A stretch of DNA of 64,000 nt from Spirosoma utsteinense (GTDB taxonomy: Bacteria > Bacteroidota > Bacteroidia > Cytophagales > Spirosomataceae): contig NZ_VFIA01000006.1 of the NCBI RefSeq assembly GCF_014282275.1, positions 62,001 through 126,000 of the forward strand. Reading direction: 5' to 3'. This document shows positions 25,401 through 33,491 of the stretch, one piece after another. A program made the position numbers and the translations under genes. Under the pieces are notes generated by a model. That model had not been told where the DNA came from. It searched no databases and saw only the letters and a list, made by a program, of their open reading frames with translations. Position 1 is the stretch's first letter. The number at the start of each line of letters is the position of its first letter.

Positions 25401-27053
25401 ATGAAGGAGTACAAAAAAGGAGTCTGGACGGTGTTGCTGATTTTGCTGGTCAGTATGGCGCGGGGACAGGCTGTAACGAATGCCGCTCGTTACACGCAGC
25501 CCGGTGTTGACGTGCTGAATTATAATTTTTCGCTTACGATCAGCGATTCAACCAATCGCATTAAAGGCGAAGCCACCATCCGGTTCACCCGCGCCGACGA
25601 CCGGCAAAGCGTCTGGTTCGACCTCGTAGAAGCGAAAAGCGATACGGCCGGTGGCGGCATGCGCGTTCAGGACGTGCGTTTACCCGACGGCAAAACGGTG
25701 CCGTTCAGTCACCGCAACGACCGGGTATTCATCAACCTGCCATCGGCCCCCGGCCAACCTACCGAAGTGATTATCAGCTATGCCGGTACGCCCGCACGGG
25801 GTCTGATCATCAGCCGAAACAAGTTTAATGAGCGCACCTTCTTCGGCGACAACTGGCCCAACAACGCCCGGAACTGGATTCCCGTCGTCGATCACCCATC
25901 CGACAAAGCTACCTGTGCGTTTACTGTCAATGCGCCTGGATCGTACCGCGTTATCGCCAACGGTAAATTTCAGGACGAAAGTCCCTTGCCGAACGGACGT
26001 AAACGAACGCGCTGGGTAGAAAATACACCCATTCCTACGAAAGTAATGGTGATTGGAGCCGCCCGTTTTTCGGTAGAAGAGGTGGGCGCGGTGAGTGGGG
26101 TACCGGTGCAAAGCTGGCTCTACCCGAACGACAGCCAGAAGGGTTTCATCGATTACCGCCCGGCCAAAGAGATCCTGCAATACTTCATCGATAAGGTTGG
26201 CCCGTATTCCTACGAAAAGCTGGCCAACGTACAATCCACGACGGTTTTCGGCGGGATGGAGAATGCGAGCTGTATTTTTTACAACGAGAAAATTATCGTC
26301 GGCAAGAAAGACTCAGATGTAGAGGCTTTGCTGGCGCACGAGATTGCTCACCAGTGGTTTGGCAACTCGGCTACCGAAAGCGACTGGTCGCAGTTGTGGC
26401 TGAGTGAGGGGTTCGCTACCTATTTCTCGGCGCTCTACCTCGAACATGCCTATGGCCGCGATACGCTCAACGCGGTGCTGGACCAGAATAAAGGCCAGAT
26501 TTTCCGGTATACGGCTCTGAAACCAAAAGGTACGGTCATTGACTCGATGACGACCAATTTAAACGATCTACTGAATCCGTTCTCGTACCAGAAAGGCGGG
26601 TGGGTGTTGCACATGCTGCGTCACGAAGTGGGCGATGACGCATTCTGGAAAGGTATTCGGGCTTATTACACAACCTACCGCAACGCCAACGCCCGCACCA
26701 GCGATTTGCAGGCGGTTATGGAAAGCGCGTCGGGGAAGCAATTGGGGCAGTTTTTTCAGCAATGGCTCTACCAGCCCGGCTACCCCGAAGTGGTTTGGGG
26801 ATCGCGCTACGATGCGGCCAAACAGTCGCTGGTGATCGACGTTCGGCAGGCGCAGAAAACCGGCACGATTTTCACGATACCACTTACGTTCAGCATCCGG
26901 GGTGCGAACGGCCGCGAACTATCCCGAACGGCTAAACTTACGATGACGCAGCAAAGCCAGACGTTCACCGTACCCGTAACAGGCAAGCCCGGCACCGTTG
27001 TCATCGACCCGGATAATACGGTCCTGATGCGGGCGGTACAGATGGGTCAGTAA
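25401..27053 (+). CDS. M1-family metallopeptidase (secreted aminopeptidase)
   Basis: A 550-residue zinc aminopeptidase of family M1. A signal peptide covers about residues 7-24 (VWTVLLILLVSMARGQA), so it acts in the periplasm or outside. The substrate-binding GxMEN motif is GGMENASCIFY, the zinc site is LLAHEIAHQWFGNS (HExxH) with the third ligand Glu in WLSEGFATYFSALY. A C-terminal beta-domain follows from about residue 460. It is shorter than PepN because the C-terminal helical domain is missing, as in other Bacteroidota M1 peptidases. It follows the epimerase gene at 6 bases. Confidence 0.93.
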   Translation: MKEYKKGVWTVLLILLVSMARGQAVTNAARYTQPGVDVLNYNFSLTISDSTNRIKGEATIRFTRADDRQSVWFDLVEAKSDTAGGGMRVQDVRLPDGKTVPFSHRNDRVFINLPSAPGQPTEVIISYAGTPARGLIISRNKFNERTFFGDNWPNNARNWIPVVDHPSDKATCAFTVNAPGSYRVIANGKFQDESPLPNGRKRTRWVENTPIPTKVMVIGAARFSVEEVGAVSGVPVQSWLYPNDSQKGFIDYRPAKEILQYFIDKVGPYSYEKLANVQSTTVFGGMENASCIFYNEKIIVGKKDSDVEALLAHEIAHQWFGNSATESDWSQLWLSEGFATYFSALYLEHAYGRDTLNAVLDQNKGQIFRYTALKPKGTVIDSMTTNLNDLLNPFSYQKGGWVLHMLRHEVGDDAFWKGIRAYYTTYRNANARTSDLQAVMESASGKQLGQFFQQWLYQPGYPEVVWGSRYDAAKQSLVIDVRQAQKTGTIFTIPLTFSIRGANGRELSRTAKLTMTQQSQTFTVPVTGKPGTVVIDPDNTVLMRAVQMGQ

Positions 27054-27066
27054 ATCCTTACCTTGT

Positions 27067-27149
27067 GGTCGGTAAGGGGAGCTTAGCGGGCAACTTTGCC
27101 AGAGTTTGGAACTCTGGCAAAGTTGCCCGCTAAGCTCCCCTTACCGACC
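27067..27149. repeat. perfect 40-bp intergenic palindrome
   Basis: Arms 27067-27106 and 27110-27149 are exact reverse complements with a 3-nt loop. It separates the M1 peptidase gene from the ATPase cassette; both run on the plus strand. There is no U tract. The ATPase start codon lies 18 bases beyond the right arm, so the structure may sit in its leader. Confidence 0.97.
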
Positions 27150-27167
27150 GAAATAACAAGAACCATC

Positions 27168-28244
27168 ATGCTGAAGCGCGTTTCCATCCAGAACTTCAAG
27201 AGCTTGAAAGACGTCACGCTCGACCTGCAGAAAGTCAATCTGCTCATCGGCCCGAACAACTCGGGCAAGACAAATTTTTTGAAGGCGTTGGAGATGTTTG
27301 ACTGGCTTGTTGAGAAGAATGCCATTCCCGGTGAAGTTTCTCGATTTTCCTATAGGGGTGGTAGCCACAGTGATGTCATTATTCACGCGATTGTTGACTC
27401 TAATAATTCAAATAATTTCAACGCAATTAACATCTTACACCTAGCGCTTGAGTTTAAAAATGGTAGGGCTACTGCACATAAGTGGTCTAATAAGTCGTTT
27501 GAGTATCTTTTTTCTGATGACACTTCTGTGCTGGATAGTAATACGTTAAAAGGTGCGTTTGGTTATCTGAAAATATATAAGCCAAACCCAGAACTTATTG
27601 TCAAGTCAAGCCTTCTCAGTTCTGATGAAGTGTTGGAATCAGATTGCGGAAACATCATTCCCTTTATTTTTAACCTAAGCCAAAATCATAAGAAGATATT
27701 TCGTAGACTAGAAGATAGTCTGCAAACTTCCGTTGGTGATATTGTAAGCATAGGTACACCATCAGTTAGCTCAAAAGAAGGGAATAGGCTTAGGCTAAAG
27801 TTTTTTGATCAGGAAGAAAATGATTTCTGGGCTGATGAAGTATCAGAAGGAGTTCTTTATTTTCTTGCTCTCCTCTGTATCATTAATCAACCAAATCCGC
27901 CTAAACTTCTACTGTTGGAAGAGCCGGAAAGGGGCATTCATCCGCGCCGGATTCGGGAGGTGATGGATTTTATCTTTCGACTGGCTGAGGAGAAGGACGT
28001 ACAAATTATCATGACAACGCATAATGAGCATGTGCTGGATGATTTTGCTACCCGGCCCGAATCGGTATTTGTATTTGACAAAGATGAAGAAGGCGCTACG
28101 TACGTCCGTAACCTACAGAAGGACATTATTGAGCCAACGAATCAACGTAATCTTGAGTTAGGTCTGGACGAAGTTGACTTGACAACGAACCTGAGCGAAA
28201 ACTGGCTTTATGGACTGCTGGGAGGAGTTCCTACCATTCTATGA
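27168..28244 (+). CDS. AAA/ABC-type ATPase (AAA_21-like), first gene of a two-gene cassette
   Basis: A 358-residue SMC/RecF-like ATPase. The ATG of MLKRVSIQNFKSLKDVTLDL was chosen because the family starts there. Walker A is GPNNSGKT (28-35), the signature-like segment is EVSEGVLYFLALL, Walker B is KLLLLEEPERGIHP and the switch His is in IIMTTHNEHVLDDF. The C-terminal Toprim domain of OLD nucleases is missing; the separate next gene may supply it. The central part is AT rich (20 G+C of 60 in 27361-27420), unlike the neighbours, which suggests transfer. Pairing of such an ATPase with a small effector is common in anti-phage systems; function here is inferred. Confidence 0.85.
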   Translation: MLKRVSIQNFKSLKDVTLDLQKVNLLIGPNNSGKTNFLKALEMFDWLVEKNAIPGEVSRFSYRGGSHSDVIIHAIVDSNNSNNFNAINILHLALEFKNGRATAHKWSNKSFEYLFSDDTSVLDSNTLKGAFGYLKIYKPNPELIVKSSLLSSDEVLESDCGNIIPFIFNLSQNHKKIFRRLEDSLQTSVGDIVSIGTPSVSSKEGNRLRLKFFDQEENDFWADEVSEGVLYFLALLCIINQPNPPKLLLLEEPERGIHPRRIREVMDFIFRLAEEKDVQIIMTTHNEHVLDDFATRPESVFVFDKDEEGATYVRNLQKDIIEPTNQRNLELGLDEVDLTTNLSENWLYGLLGGVPTIL

Positions 28245-28855
28245 GCAAAACACTACGCTACACACTAATTGGCGAAGGGTTCGCAGAGTACCAGTTCATA
28301 CCCGCTTACATGAGTTGGGCTGCTGGGCAAGCGGGTGATTTGAAAGCGATCAGGACCAATATTCAAATTGCTGTATCTAAAAACCCCAGCGTATCAAAAG
28401 TGCTGGATAGAGCCGCAATGTACTGTGCTCAATCTTTCACTGATGATCGAAATCCATGTGATCTTTTTATTGCGGGTATTGATCTGGATGGTACTGACTT
28501 TACCGATGACCTGGAAATTCATGATAAACGCCTGCGTGAATTGAAAGAAAAAATGGGTAAAGTGTACAGACAATACGAAGACAGAACGATTCTGTACGTG
28601 CCTATTCAGGCCATTGACTGTTGGGTATATTACACGCAACATCAGGCATCAGCCAATAGCCTGGAGGCTGTTGGTAAAGACGACACGAAGAAGAAGGTTT
28701 ACGGCGATAAAAATCCTGATCGTCAGCGTATCGAAAAAGTGGTTCGTGAGTCAGCTGCTAAAGCTGACTTTTCTAAACTCGCTAAACAATCGCGCAGCTT
28801 TGCTCACTTTCACAAACAGGTATCTGAATTCCTGACGACGTACAACAAAACTTGA
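28241..28855 (+). CDS. Toprim/DUF4276-like partner protein
   Basis: A 204-residue protein whose ATG overlaps the ATPase stop codon by 4 bases (ATGA), so the two are translated together. It was not firmly assigned to a family. What can be seen fits a Toprim-like fold as in DUF4276 and RloB proteins: an early acidic motif (LIGEGFAEYQFIPAYM), a DxD motif (AGIDLDGTDF) and a late segment IQAIDCWVYYTQHQ where related proteins have a conserved acidic/aromatic site. The C-terminus is Lys rich and basic. It could be a metal-dependent nuclease or RNA-targeting effector controlled by the ATPase. Confidence 0.7.
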   Translation: MSKTLRYTLIGEGFAEYQFIPAYMSWAAGQAGDLKAIRTNIQIAVSKNPSVSKVLDRAAMYCAQSFTDDRNPCDLFIAGIDLDGTDFTDDLEIHDKRLRELKEKMGKVYRQYEDRTILYVPIQAIDCWVYYTQHQASANSLEAVGKDDTKKKVYGDKNPDRQRIEKVVRESAAKADFSKLAKQSRSFAHFHKQVSEFLTTYNKT

Positions 28856-28860
28856 CGACA

Positions 28861-30237
28861 ATGAATTACTACAACTCCATCATCGACACCATTGGCAATA
28901 CGCCCCTGGTTAAACTAAACAAGGTCACCAAAGGTATTCGGGGGACGATTCTCGCGAAGGTCGAGTATTTCAACCCCGGTAACTCGGTCAAAGACCGGAT
29001 CGCTGTACGCATGATCGAAGACGCCGAGGAACGGGGCGTCCTGAAACCCGGCGGCACTATCATCGAAGGAACCAGCGGCAACACCGGCATGGGCTTGGCC
29101 CTGGCGGCTATCGGTAAAGGCTATAAATGTATTTTCACCATGGCCGATAAGCAGTCGCAGGAGAAGATAGACATTTTGCGGGCGGTAGGCGCGGAGGTCG
29201 TCGTGTGCCCCACCAACGTAGCCCCCGACGATCCGAGGTCGTACTATTCGGTCGCCAAAAAGCTCAATCGAGACATTCCAAATTCGCTGTACCCTAACCA
29301 GTACGATAACCCGGCTAACGCAGCCGCGCATTACGAAACTACTGGCCCCGAACTCTGGCGCGACACCGACGGCCAGATCACGCACTTCGCGGCTGGCGTT
29401 GGAACGGGTGGCACCATCAGCGGCACGGCCAAATTCCTGAAGGAGCAACGTGCTGAGGTCATCTCTATTGGTATTGACACCTACGGATCGGTCTTCAAAA
29501 AGTATAAAGAGACGGGTATTTTCGATGAAGGCGAGGTGTATCCGTACCTTACCGAAGGCATTGGCGAAGATATCCTGCCCCAAAACGTCGATTTCAGCCT
29601 GATCGATCACTTCGTGAAGGTGACTGACAAAGATGCCGCGATCATGACCCGGCGGCTGGCCCGCGAGGAAGGTCTGTTTGTGGGCTGGTCGTGCGGATCG
29701 GCGACGCACGGCGCGCTGGAGTGGGCCCGTGAACACCTCACCGACGACGACGTGATGGTCATTCTGCTGCCCGACCACGGTACGCGCTACCTCGGTAAGA
29801 TCTACAATGATACCTGGATGAAGGACCACGGTTTCTTGGAAGATCGCGCGTTCAAAACCGCCCGCGACATTGTCCACAACAAAAATGGACACTCGGAGCT
29901 GACCACGATTGGTTCGGGGGTGTCGGTGAGCCAGGCTATTCAGGTGCTGAACCGGTACGGTATTTCCCAGATCCCCGTTACCGACGCCGACGGTCACATT
30001 GTGGGTAGCCTGACCGACTCCACGGTGCTGAACCGGCTCATTCAGGACCCGTCCGTAAAAGACCATCACGTGAGCGATGTCATGGACAAACCCTTCAAGT
30101 TCGTTGGGCTGGACAACACCATCGACGCGCTTTCCTCACTCATTGATCGCGATAACAAGGCACTGCTGGTGCGCGACGAAAAAGAGCAGATTCACATCAT
30201 CACCCAGGCCGATCTGCTGGCTGCTATGACGAATTAG
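28861..30237 (+). CDS. cystathionine beta-synthase-type PLP enzyme with two CBS domains
   Basis: A 458-residue fold-type II PLP enzyme. The ATG at 28861 (MNYYNSIIDTIGNTPLVKLN) was chosen over a TTG nine bases upstream. The PLP Lys is in NPGNSVKDRIAVRM, the phosphate loop in IIEGTSGNTGMGLALAA, and the substrate loop in FAAGVGTGGTISGTAKFL. Two CBS domains cover about 335-458 (SVSQAIQVLNRYGISQIPV, then LLVRDEKEQIHIITQADLLA). There is no haem domain. It condenses serine or O-acetylserine with a thiol; with bacillithiol genes in the genome a sulfur-transfer role is plausible. A separate CysM is at 61.7 kb. Confidence 0.9.
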   Translation: MNYYNSIIDTIGNTPLVKLNKVTKGIRGTILAKVEYFNPGNSVKDRIAVRMIEDAEERGVLKPGGTIIEGTSGNTGMGLALAAIGKGYKCIFTMADKQSQEKIDILRAVGAEVVVCPTNVAPDDPRSYYSVAKKLNRDIPNSLYPNQYDNPANAAAHYETTGPELWRDTDGQITHFAAGVGTGGTISGTAKFLKEQRAEVISIGIDTYGSVFKKYKETGIFDEGEVYPYLTEGIGEDILPQNVDFSLIDHFVKVTDKDAAIMTRRLAREEGLFVGWSCGSATHGALEWAREHLTDDDVMVILLPDHGTRYLGKIYNDTWMKDHGFLEDRAFKTARDIVHNKNGHSELTTIGSGVSVSQAIQVLNRYGISQIPVTDADGHIVGSLTDSTVLNRLIQDPSVKDHHVSDVMDKPFKFVGLDNTIDALSSLIDRDNKALLVRDEKEQIHIITQADLLAAMTN

Positions 30238-30252
30238 GGGAAGGGAGGAAGG

Positions 30253-30346
30253 AGGAAAGGGAGGAGGGGGAGTAAAGGGACGAGAGGGAAGCGACCGCGT
30301 ATGCGTATTTCCCCTTCGTCCCTTTACTCCCCCTCCTCCCTTTCCT
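30253..30346. repeat. GA-rich perfect 30-bp palindrome (element 1)
   Basis: Arms 30253-30282 and 30317-30346 are exact reverse complements with a 34-nt loop. The left arm is purine rich (AGGAAAGGGAGGAGGGGGAG). It lies between two convergent genes and ends 6 bases before the rsgA stop codon. A 31-nt segment (30292-30322) covering most of the loop is identical, on the opposite strand, to 33410-33440 in the next GA-rich element. Confidence 0.97.
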
Positions 30347-30351
30347 CTCTC

Positions 30352-31278
30352 TTACCGCCTGTTATCTCCCCCTTCCAGCATACTGAGGTAGCTCATGTAG
30401 CGGCTCTCGGCTATGTCTTCCGACTCGACGGCTTCTTTGATGGCGCAGCCGGGCTCGTTGAAGTGCAGGCAGTTGTTGAACCGGCACTGGTTCATGCGGT
30501 CGCGCATTTCGGGGAAGTAGTGGCCAATCTCGGTTTTCGAGGTGTCCATCAATCCCAGCTCTTTAATGCCGGGCGTGTCGATAATGTACGTATCGGGAGC
30601 CAGTTCGAACATCTCGGCAAAAGTCGTCGTGTGAACGCCTTTATTGGCAAACGACGACACTTCGTTGGTGCGGAGGTTGAGATCAGGGGCAATGGCGTTT
30701 ACGAGCGAGGACTTACCCACACCCGAGTGGCCTGCCAGTAAGGTTACTTTCTGATGCAGCAATTCCCGAAATTCATCAACGCCTTCGCCTTCGGTGGCCG
30801 ACGTAACGAGACAGTCGTAGCCAACACGTTCATAAAGTTGAATCACTTCCTGCTGGTATTCGAGCCCTTCGTCGTTCAGGATATCGGCCTTGTTGAAAAC
30901 GATGGTCGTAGGAATACGAAACGACTCGGCCGAGACCAGAAACCGGTCGATGAACCCAAGCGACGTCCGGGGCATGGCCAGCGTAGCCAGCAAAACCGCC
31001 TGGTCAAGATTGGCGGCCAGAATGTGGCCGTGTGCCGTTTTATGAACCGATTGCCGGATGATGTAATTCTTACGGGAAACAATGTCGGAGATGATGGCCG
31101 TGTTCTCTGTTTTGTCTTCGACCTCGAACAGGACAATATCACCCACCGCGATTGGATTGGTGACTTTCAAACCTTTGAGTTTGAACTTACCTTTCAACCG
31201 TCCCTGAAATATATGTCCATCCGGGTTACGAACGTCGTACCAGGACCCGGTGGATCGAAGGATTAAGCCTTTCTGCAA
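30352..31278 (-). CDS. rsgA: ribosome small subunit-dependent GTPase A
   Basis: A 308-residue circularly permuted GTPase that helps finish 30S assembly. The frame starts with TTG (MQKGLILRSTGSWYDVRN). An OB-fold covers about 1-70, then the G motifs in permuted order: NKAD (G4), SATEGEG (G5), GHSGVGKSSLVNA (G1) and DTPGIKELGL (G3). The C-terminal zinc knuckle is CRFNNCLHFNEPGC. All parts are intact. The stop codon is next to the palindrome at 30253-30346; waaA follows upstream on the same strand at 34 bases. Confidence 0.95.
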   Translation of the reverse strand: MQKGLILRSTGSWYDVRNPDGHIFQGRLKGKFKLKGLKVTNPIAVGDIVLFEVEDKTENTAIISDIVSRKNYIIRQSVHKTAHGHILAANLDQAVLLATLAMPRTSLGFIDRFLVSAESFRIPTTIVFNKADILNDEGLEYQQEVIQLYERVGYDCLVTSATEGEGVDEFRELLHQKVTLLAGHSGVGKSSLVNAIAPDLNLRTNEVSSFANKGVHTTTFAEMFELAPDTYIIDTPGIKELGLMDTSKTEIGHYFPEMRDRMNQCRFNNCLHFNEPGCAIKEAVESEDIAESRYMSYLSMLEGGDNRR

Positions 31279-31312
31279 TGTTAAAAAGAGAGAAAAAGTG
31301 AAATCAAGGGTT

Positions 31313-32608
31313 TCATTCGCCCGATCCCTTGCGTCTTAGTTGCTTTACAACTTCCATAACCTTGCCCGTTGCGCCAACGTTCCGCTGTACGTAGGCGCGG
31401 CTGGTGTGAGACGCCTTTTCGCGGTCGGTGTACTGTTTCAGGAAGACATCGAGGAGCTCCGCCGTGTTGTGTAGCGGGAAAGCGGCTCCTTCGTCCACTA
31501 AATCGACTGCTTCCTGAAATTTACCGTAGTTCGGTCCAAAAAACAGCGGCACGCCAAAAGTAGCAGCCTCCAGGATATTGTGTAAACCTTTGCCAAACGC
31601 TCCGCCGATGTACGCAAATTCACCATACTGATACAGTGAGGAGAGCATGCCTACATTATCGATGAATAGCGTGTGGATTGATGCAAGCGATAAGTCCGTG
31701 GATGCAGGGCTCCGAATGGCTGAATAGCGTACTGATGCGTCGCTCAGCTGGGTACGCCAGCGCTCGATCTCATCGTCATGAATCTCATGTGGAGCGATAA
31801 TGACTTTCAGCGGCTTATCGAATTTATTGATAAACGGAATCAGGATATCCATATCGGCCTGCCAGGCACTGCCAACGACCAGAACTGGGTAGGGCACCGT
31901 TGCTGAGGTTTGGCTGTCGTAGCCGAGCTTGAAAGCCTGTGCTATTGGGATTTCCTTTTTAGCTGCCGCTACCTGCATCACCCGGTCGAAACGCGTATCG
32001 CCCGCCAGCGTAACCTGCCTGATACCTATTTCTTCCAGTAGTTGAACCGACTCCTGGTTTTGAACCAGAATATGATCAAAATAAGCAAGCAGGTTTCGAT
32101 AAAAACCGCCCCATGGTCTAAAAAAGAGTTGATTTGGTCGAAAAATAGCTGAAAACGAAACGACTGGAACCCGCGCAGCTTTCAGTTCGCGCAGGTAATT
32201 ATACCAGAACTCGTATTTGATAAAAAACGCAATTTTGGGATTTACCAGTGTTACAAACTGCCGGGCGTTAGCGGGTGAGTCAACGGGCAGGTATAAAACA
32301 TAATCAGCCCCGTCATACTGCTTACGGACCTCATATCCGGATGGCGAAAAGAAGGTCAGTAAAATCTTATGCTCGGGATACTGTGCCCGATAGGCTTCCA
32401 TTACGGGGCGGCCCTGTTCAAACTCGCCCAGCGAGGCTGCATGGAACCAGGCAATATCGGCTGTGTTTCCATCCAGTTTTTGGGTTAAATTTGCTACCCA
32501 GTTATGCCTGCCGGCCACCCAGAGCTTTGCTTTGGGGTTGAAGGGAGCCGCCAGGTGCAGCAGGGTTTTGTAAGCAGATAGGCCCGTGTTATAAAGTCCC
32601 GAAAACAA
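31313..32608 (-). CDS. waaA: 3-deoxy-D-manno-octulosonate transferase (KDO transferase)
   Basis: A GT30-family transferase that adds KDO to lipid A precursor. A TTG at 32608 (FSGLYNTGLSAYKTLL) was chosen as start: it matches the usual N-terminus and lies downstream of the -7 box at 32637-32644, while the longer frame from 32668 would begin upstream of the promoter. This gives 431 residues. Motifs are WFHAASLGEFEQGRP, LTFFSPSGYE, FFIKYEFWYNYL, VVGSAWQADMDILIPF, APHEIHDDEI and AYIGGAFGKGLHNILEAA. It implies a KDO-containing lipid A. Confidence 0.92.
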   Translation of the reverse strand: MFSGLYNTGLSAYKTLLHLAAPFNPKAKLWVAGRHNWVANLTQKLDGNTADIAWFHAASLGEFEQGRPVMEAYRAQYPEHKILLTFFSPSGYEVRKQYDGADYVLYLPVDSPANARQFVTLVNPKIAFFIKYEFWYNYLRELKAARVPVVSFSAIFRPNQLFFRPWGGFYRNLLAYFDHILVQNQESVQLLEEIGIRQVTLAGDTRFDRVMQVAAAKKEIPIAQAFKLGYDSQTSATVPYPVLVVGSAWQADMDILIPFINKFDKPLKVIIAPHEIHDDEIERWRTQLSDASVRYSAIRSPASTDLSLASIHTLFIDNVGMLSSLYQYGEFAYIGGAFGKGLHNILEAATFGVPLFFGPNYGKFQEAVDLVDEGAAFPLHNTAELLDVFLKQYTDREKASHTSRAYVQRNVGATGKVMEVVKQLRRKGSGE

Positions 32609-32636
32609 GCGGATAGTCGGATGGTTAATCTGGTAG

Positions 32637-32644
32637 CAAAGGTA
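32637..32644 (-). promoter_or_regulatory. -7 element of waaA-rsgA
   Basis: The minus strand reads TACCTTTG, an exact TAnnTTTG match, with TTG about 21 bases upstream. It helps choose the TTG start of waaA at 32608, since transcription would begin near 32630. Confidence 0.65.
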
Positions 32645-32680
32645 ATGAAGTCTTTGGATGACATTCAAACGAAGCCAACT

Positions 32681-32980
32681 ATGGAAAGCTACGATACGCT
32701 GACAGAAGCTCTTGAGGGTTTACGGAGGCAGGGCTTCACACAGGACTACAACCTCAAGCATGATCGGTTACATTGCCAACCTGATGATATTGAGTTACGG
32801 CCCGACGAGTTCGATATCGTTGATGTATATCGGTTTGAGGGAATGACCGATCCGGGTGATTCTACAGTACTTTACGCGATTGAAGCGAAAAATGGCAACA
32901 AAGGAACGCTGACAGATGCGTACGGTGTTTACGCAGATGCTGTCTCACCTGAGATGGCTGAAAAGCTGGCCATGCGTTAA
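32681..32980 (+). CDS. small 'phosphoribosylpyrophosphate synthetase'-annotated protein (function unknown)
   Basis: A 99-residue protein. The ATG of MESYDTLTEALEGLRRQGF is the family start; upstream frame codons would overlap the waaA promoter. Homologues in Bacteroidota are often labelled phosphoribosylpyrophosphate synthetase, but the protein is far too short and has no PRPP-binding loop, so that name is not supported. Conserved-looking parts are TEALEGLRRQGFTQDYNL, DEFDIVDVYRFEGM and TDAYGVYADAVSPEM. The rather acidic sequence suggests a small binding or regulatory protein. Confidence 0.8.
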   Translation: MESYDTLTEALEGLRRQGFTQDYNLKHDRLHCQPDDIELRPDEFDIVDVYRFEGMTDPGDSTVLYAIEAKNGNKGTLTDAYGVYADAVSPEMAEKLAMR

Positions 32981-33043
32981 TGTGACCAGCGAACTTTTTG
33001 AAGTCTAAAAGGCTTGTACATCAATAGAATAGGTGTTGATACA

Positions 33044-33373
33044 ATGAATTGGAATAAACTGACGAGCGACGCTCAACTTGACACAATCAAAGAGGAATCG
33101 GCCAGGCAGCCGGTGTTGATTTTTAAACACAGCACCACTTGCTCTATCAGTGCAATGGCCCTGAGCCGGATGGAGCGCAACTGGAGTGACCAGCTCGGCG
33201 TGAAACCCTATTATCTCGACTTATTGGCGAACCGGCCAATTTCAAGCAAAATAGAGAGTGAATTTGGCATTGAACACGAATCACCTCAGGTGTTGCTGAT
33301 TCGTAATGGCGAATGCGTTTACGATGCCTCCCATATGTCTATTTCGTTTGCCGGGTTGCAGCAGGCGGTATAA
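33044..33373 (+). CDS. ytxJ: bacillithiol system redox-active protein (YtxJ/BrxC type)
   Basis: A 109-residue thioredoxin-fold protein of the YtxJ (monothiol bacilliredoxin) family. The ATG of MNWNKLTSDAQLDTIK was chosen. The active site is IFKHSTTCSISAMAL with a single Cys, and the cis-Pro is in ESPQVLLI. It reduces mixed disulfides between proteins and bacillithiol, so the organism probably makes bacillithiol. It lies downstream of the small unknown protein (63 bases). Its stop codon touches the palindrome at 33373-33491. Confidence 0.92.
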   Translation: MNWNKLTSDAQLDTIKEESARQPVLIFKHSTTCSISAMALSRMERNWSDQLGVKPYYLDLLANRPISSKIESEFGIEHESPQVLLIRNGECVYDASHMSISFAGLQQAV

Positions 33374-33491
33374 AGGAGTAAAGGAAAGAGGGGGAGTAAA
33401 GGGACGAGAGGGACGAAGGGGAAATACGCATACGCGGTCGATTCCCTTCGTCCCTCTCGTCCCTTTACTCCCCCTCTTCCCTTTACTCCTT
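33373..33491. repeat. GA-rich 48-bp palindrome (element 2)
   Basis: Arms 33373-33420 and 33444-33491 are reverse complements with one mismatch in 48 bp and a 23-nt loop. It lies between the convergent ytxJ and folB genes; its left arm begins in the ytxJ stop codon and its right arm covers the folB stop codon at 33483. The segment 33410-33440 equals the reverse complement of 30292-30322 in element 1. Confidence 0.97.

Noticed and set aside
27168-28244. Full OLD-family nuclease
   Set aside because: The ATPase has no C-terminal Toprim domain; only the next gene has Toprim-like motifs.
28915-30069. 384-codon minus-strand open frame over the CBS-domain enzyme gene
   Set aside because: It is the complement of a clear PLP enzyme gene with codon bias of the plus strand; no domain can be seen in it.
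30301-31266. Plus-strand open frames antisense to rsgA
   Set aside because: rsgA on the minus strand has every expected motif; the plus-strand frames are shadows of it.
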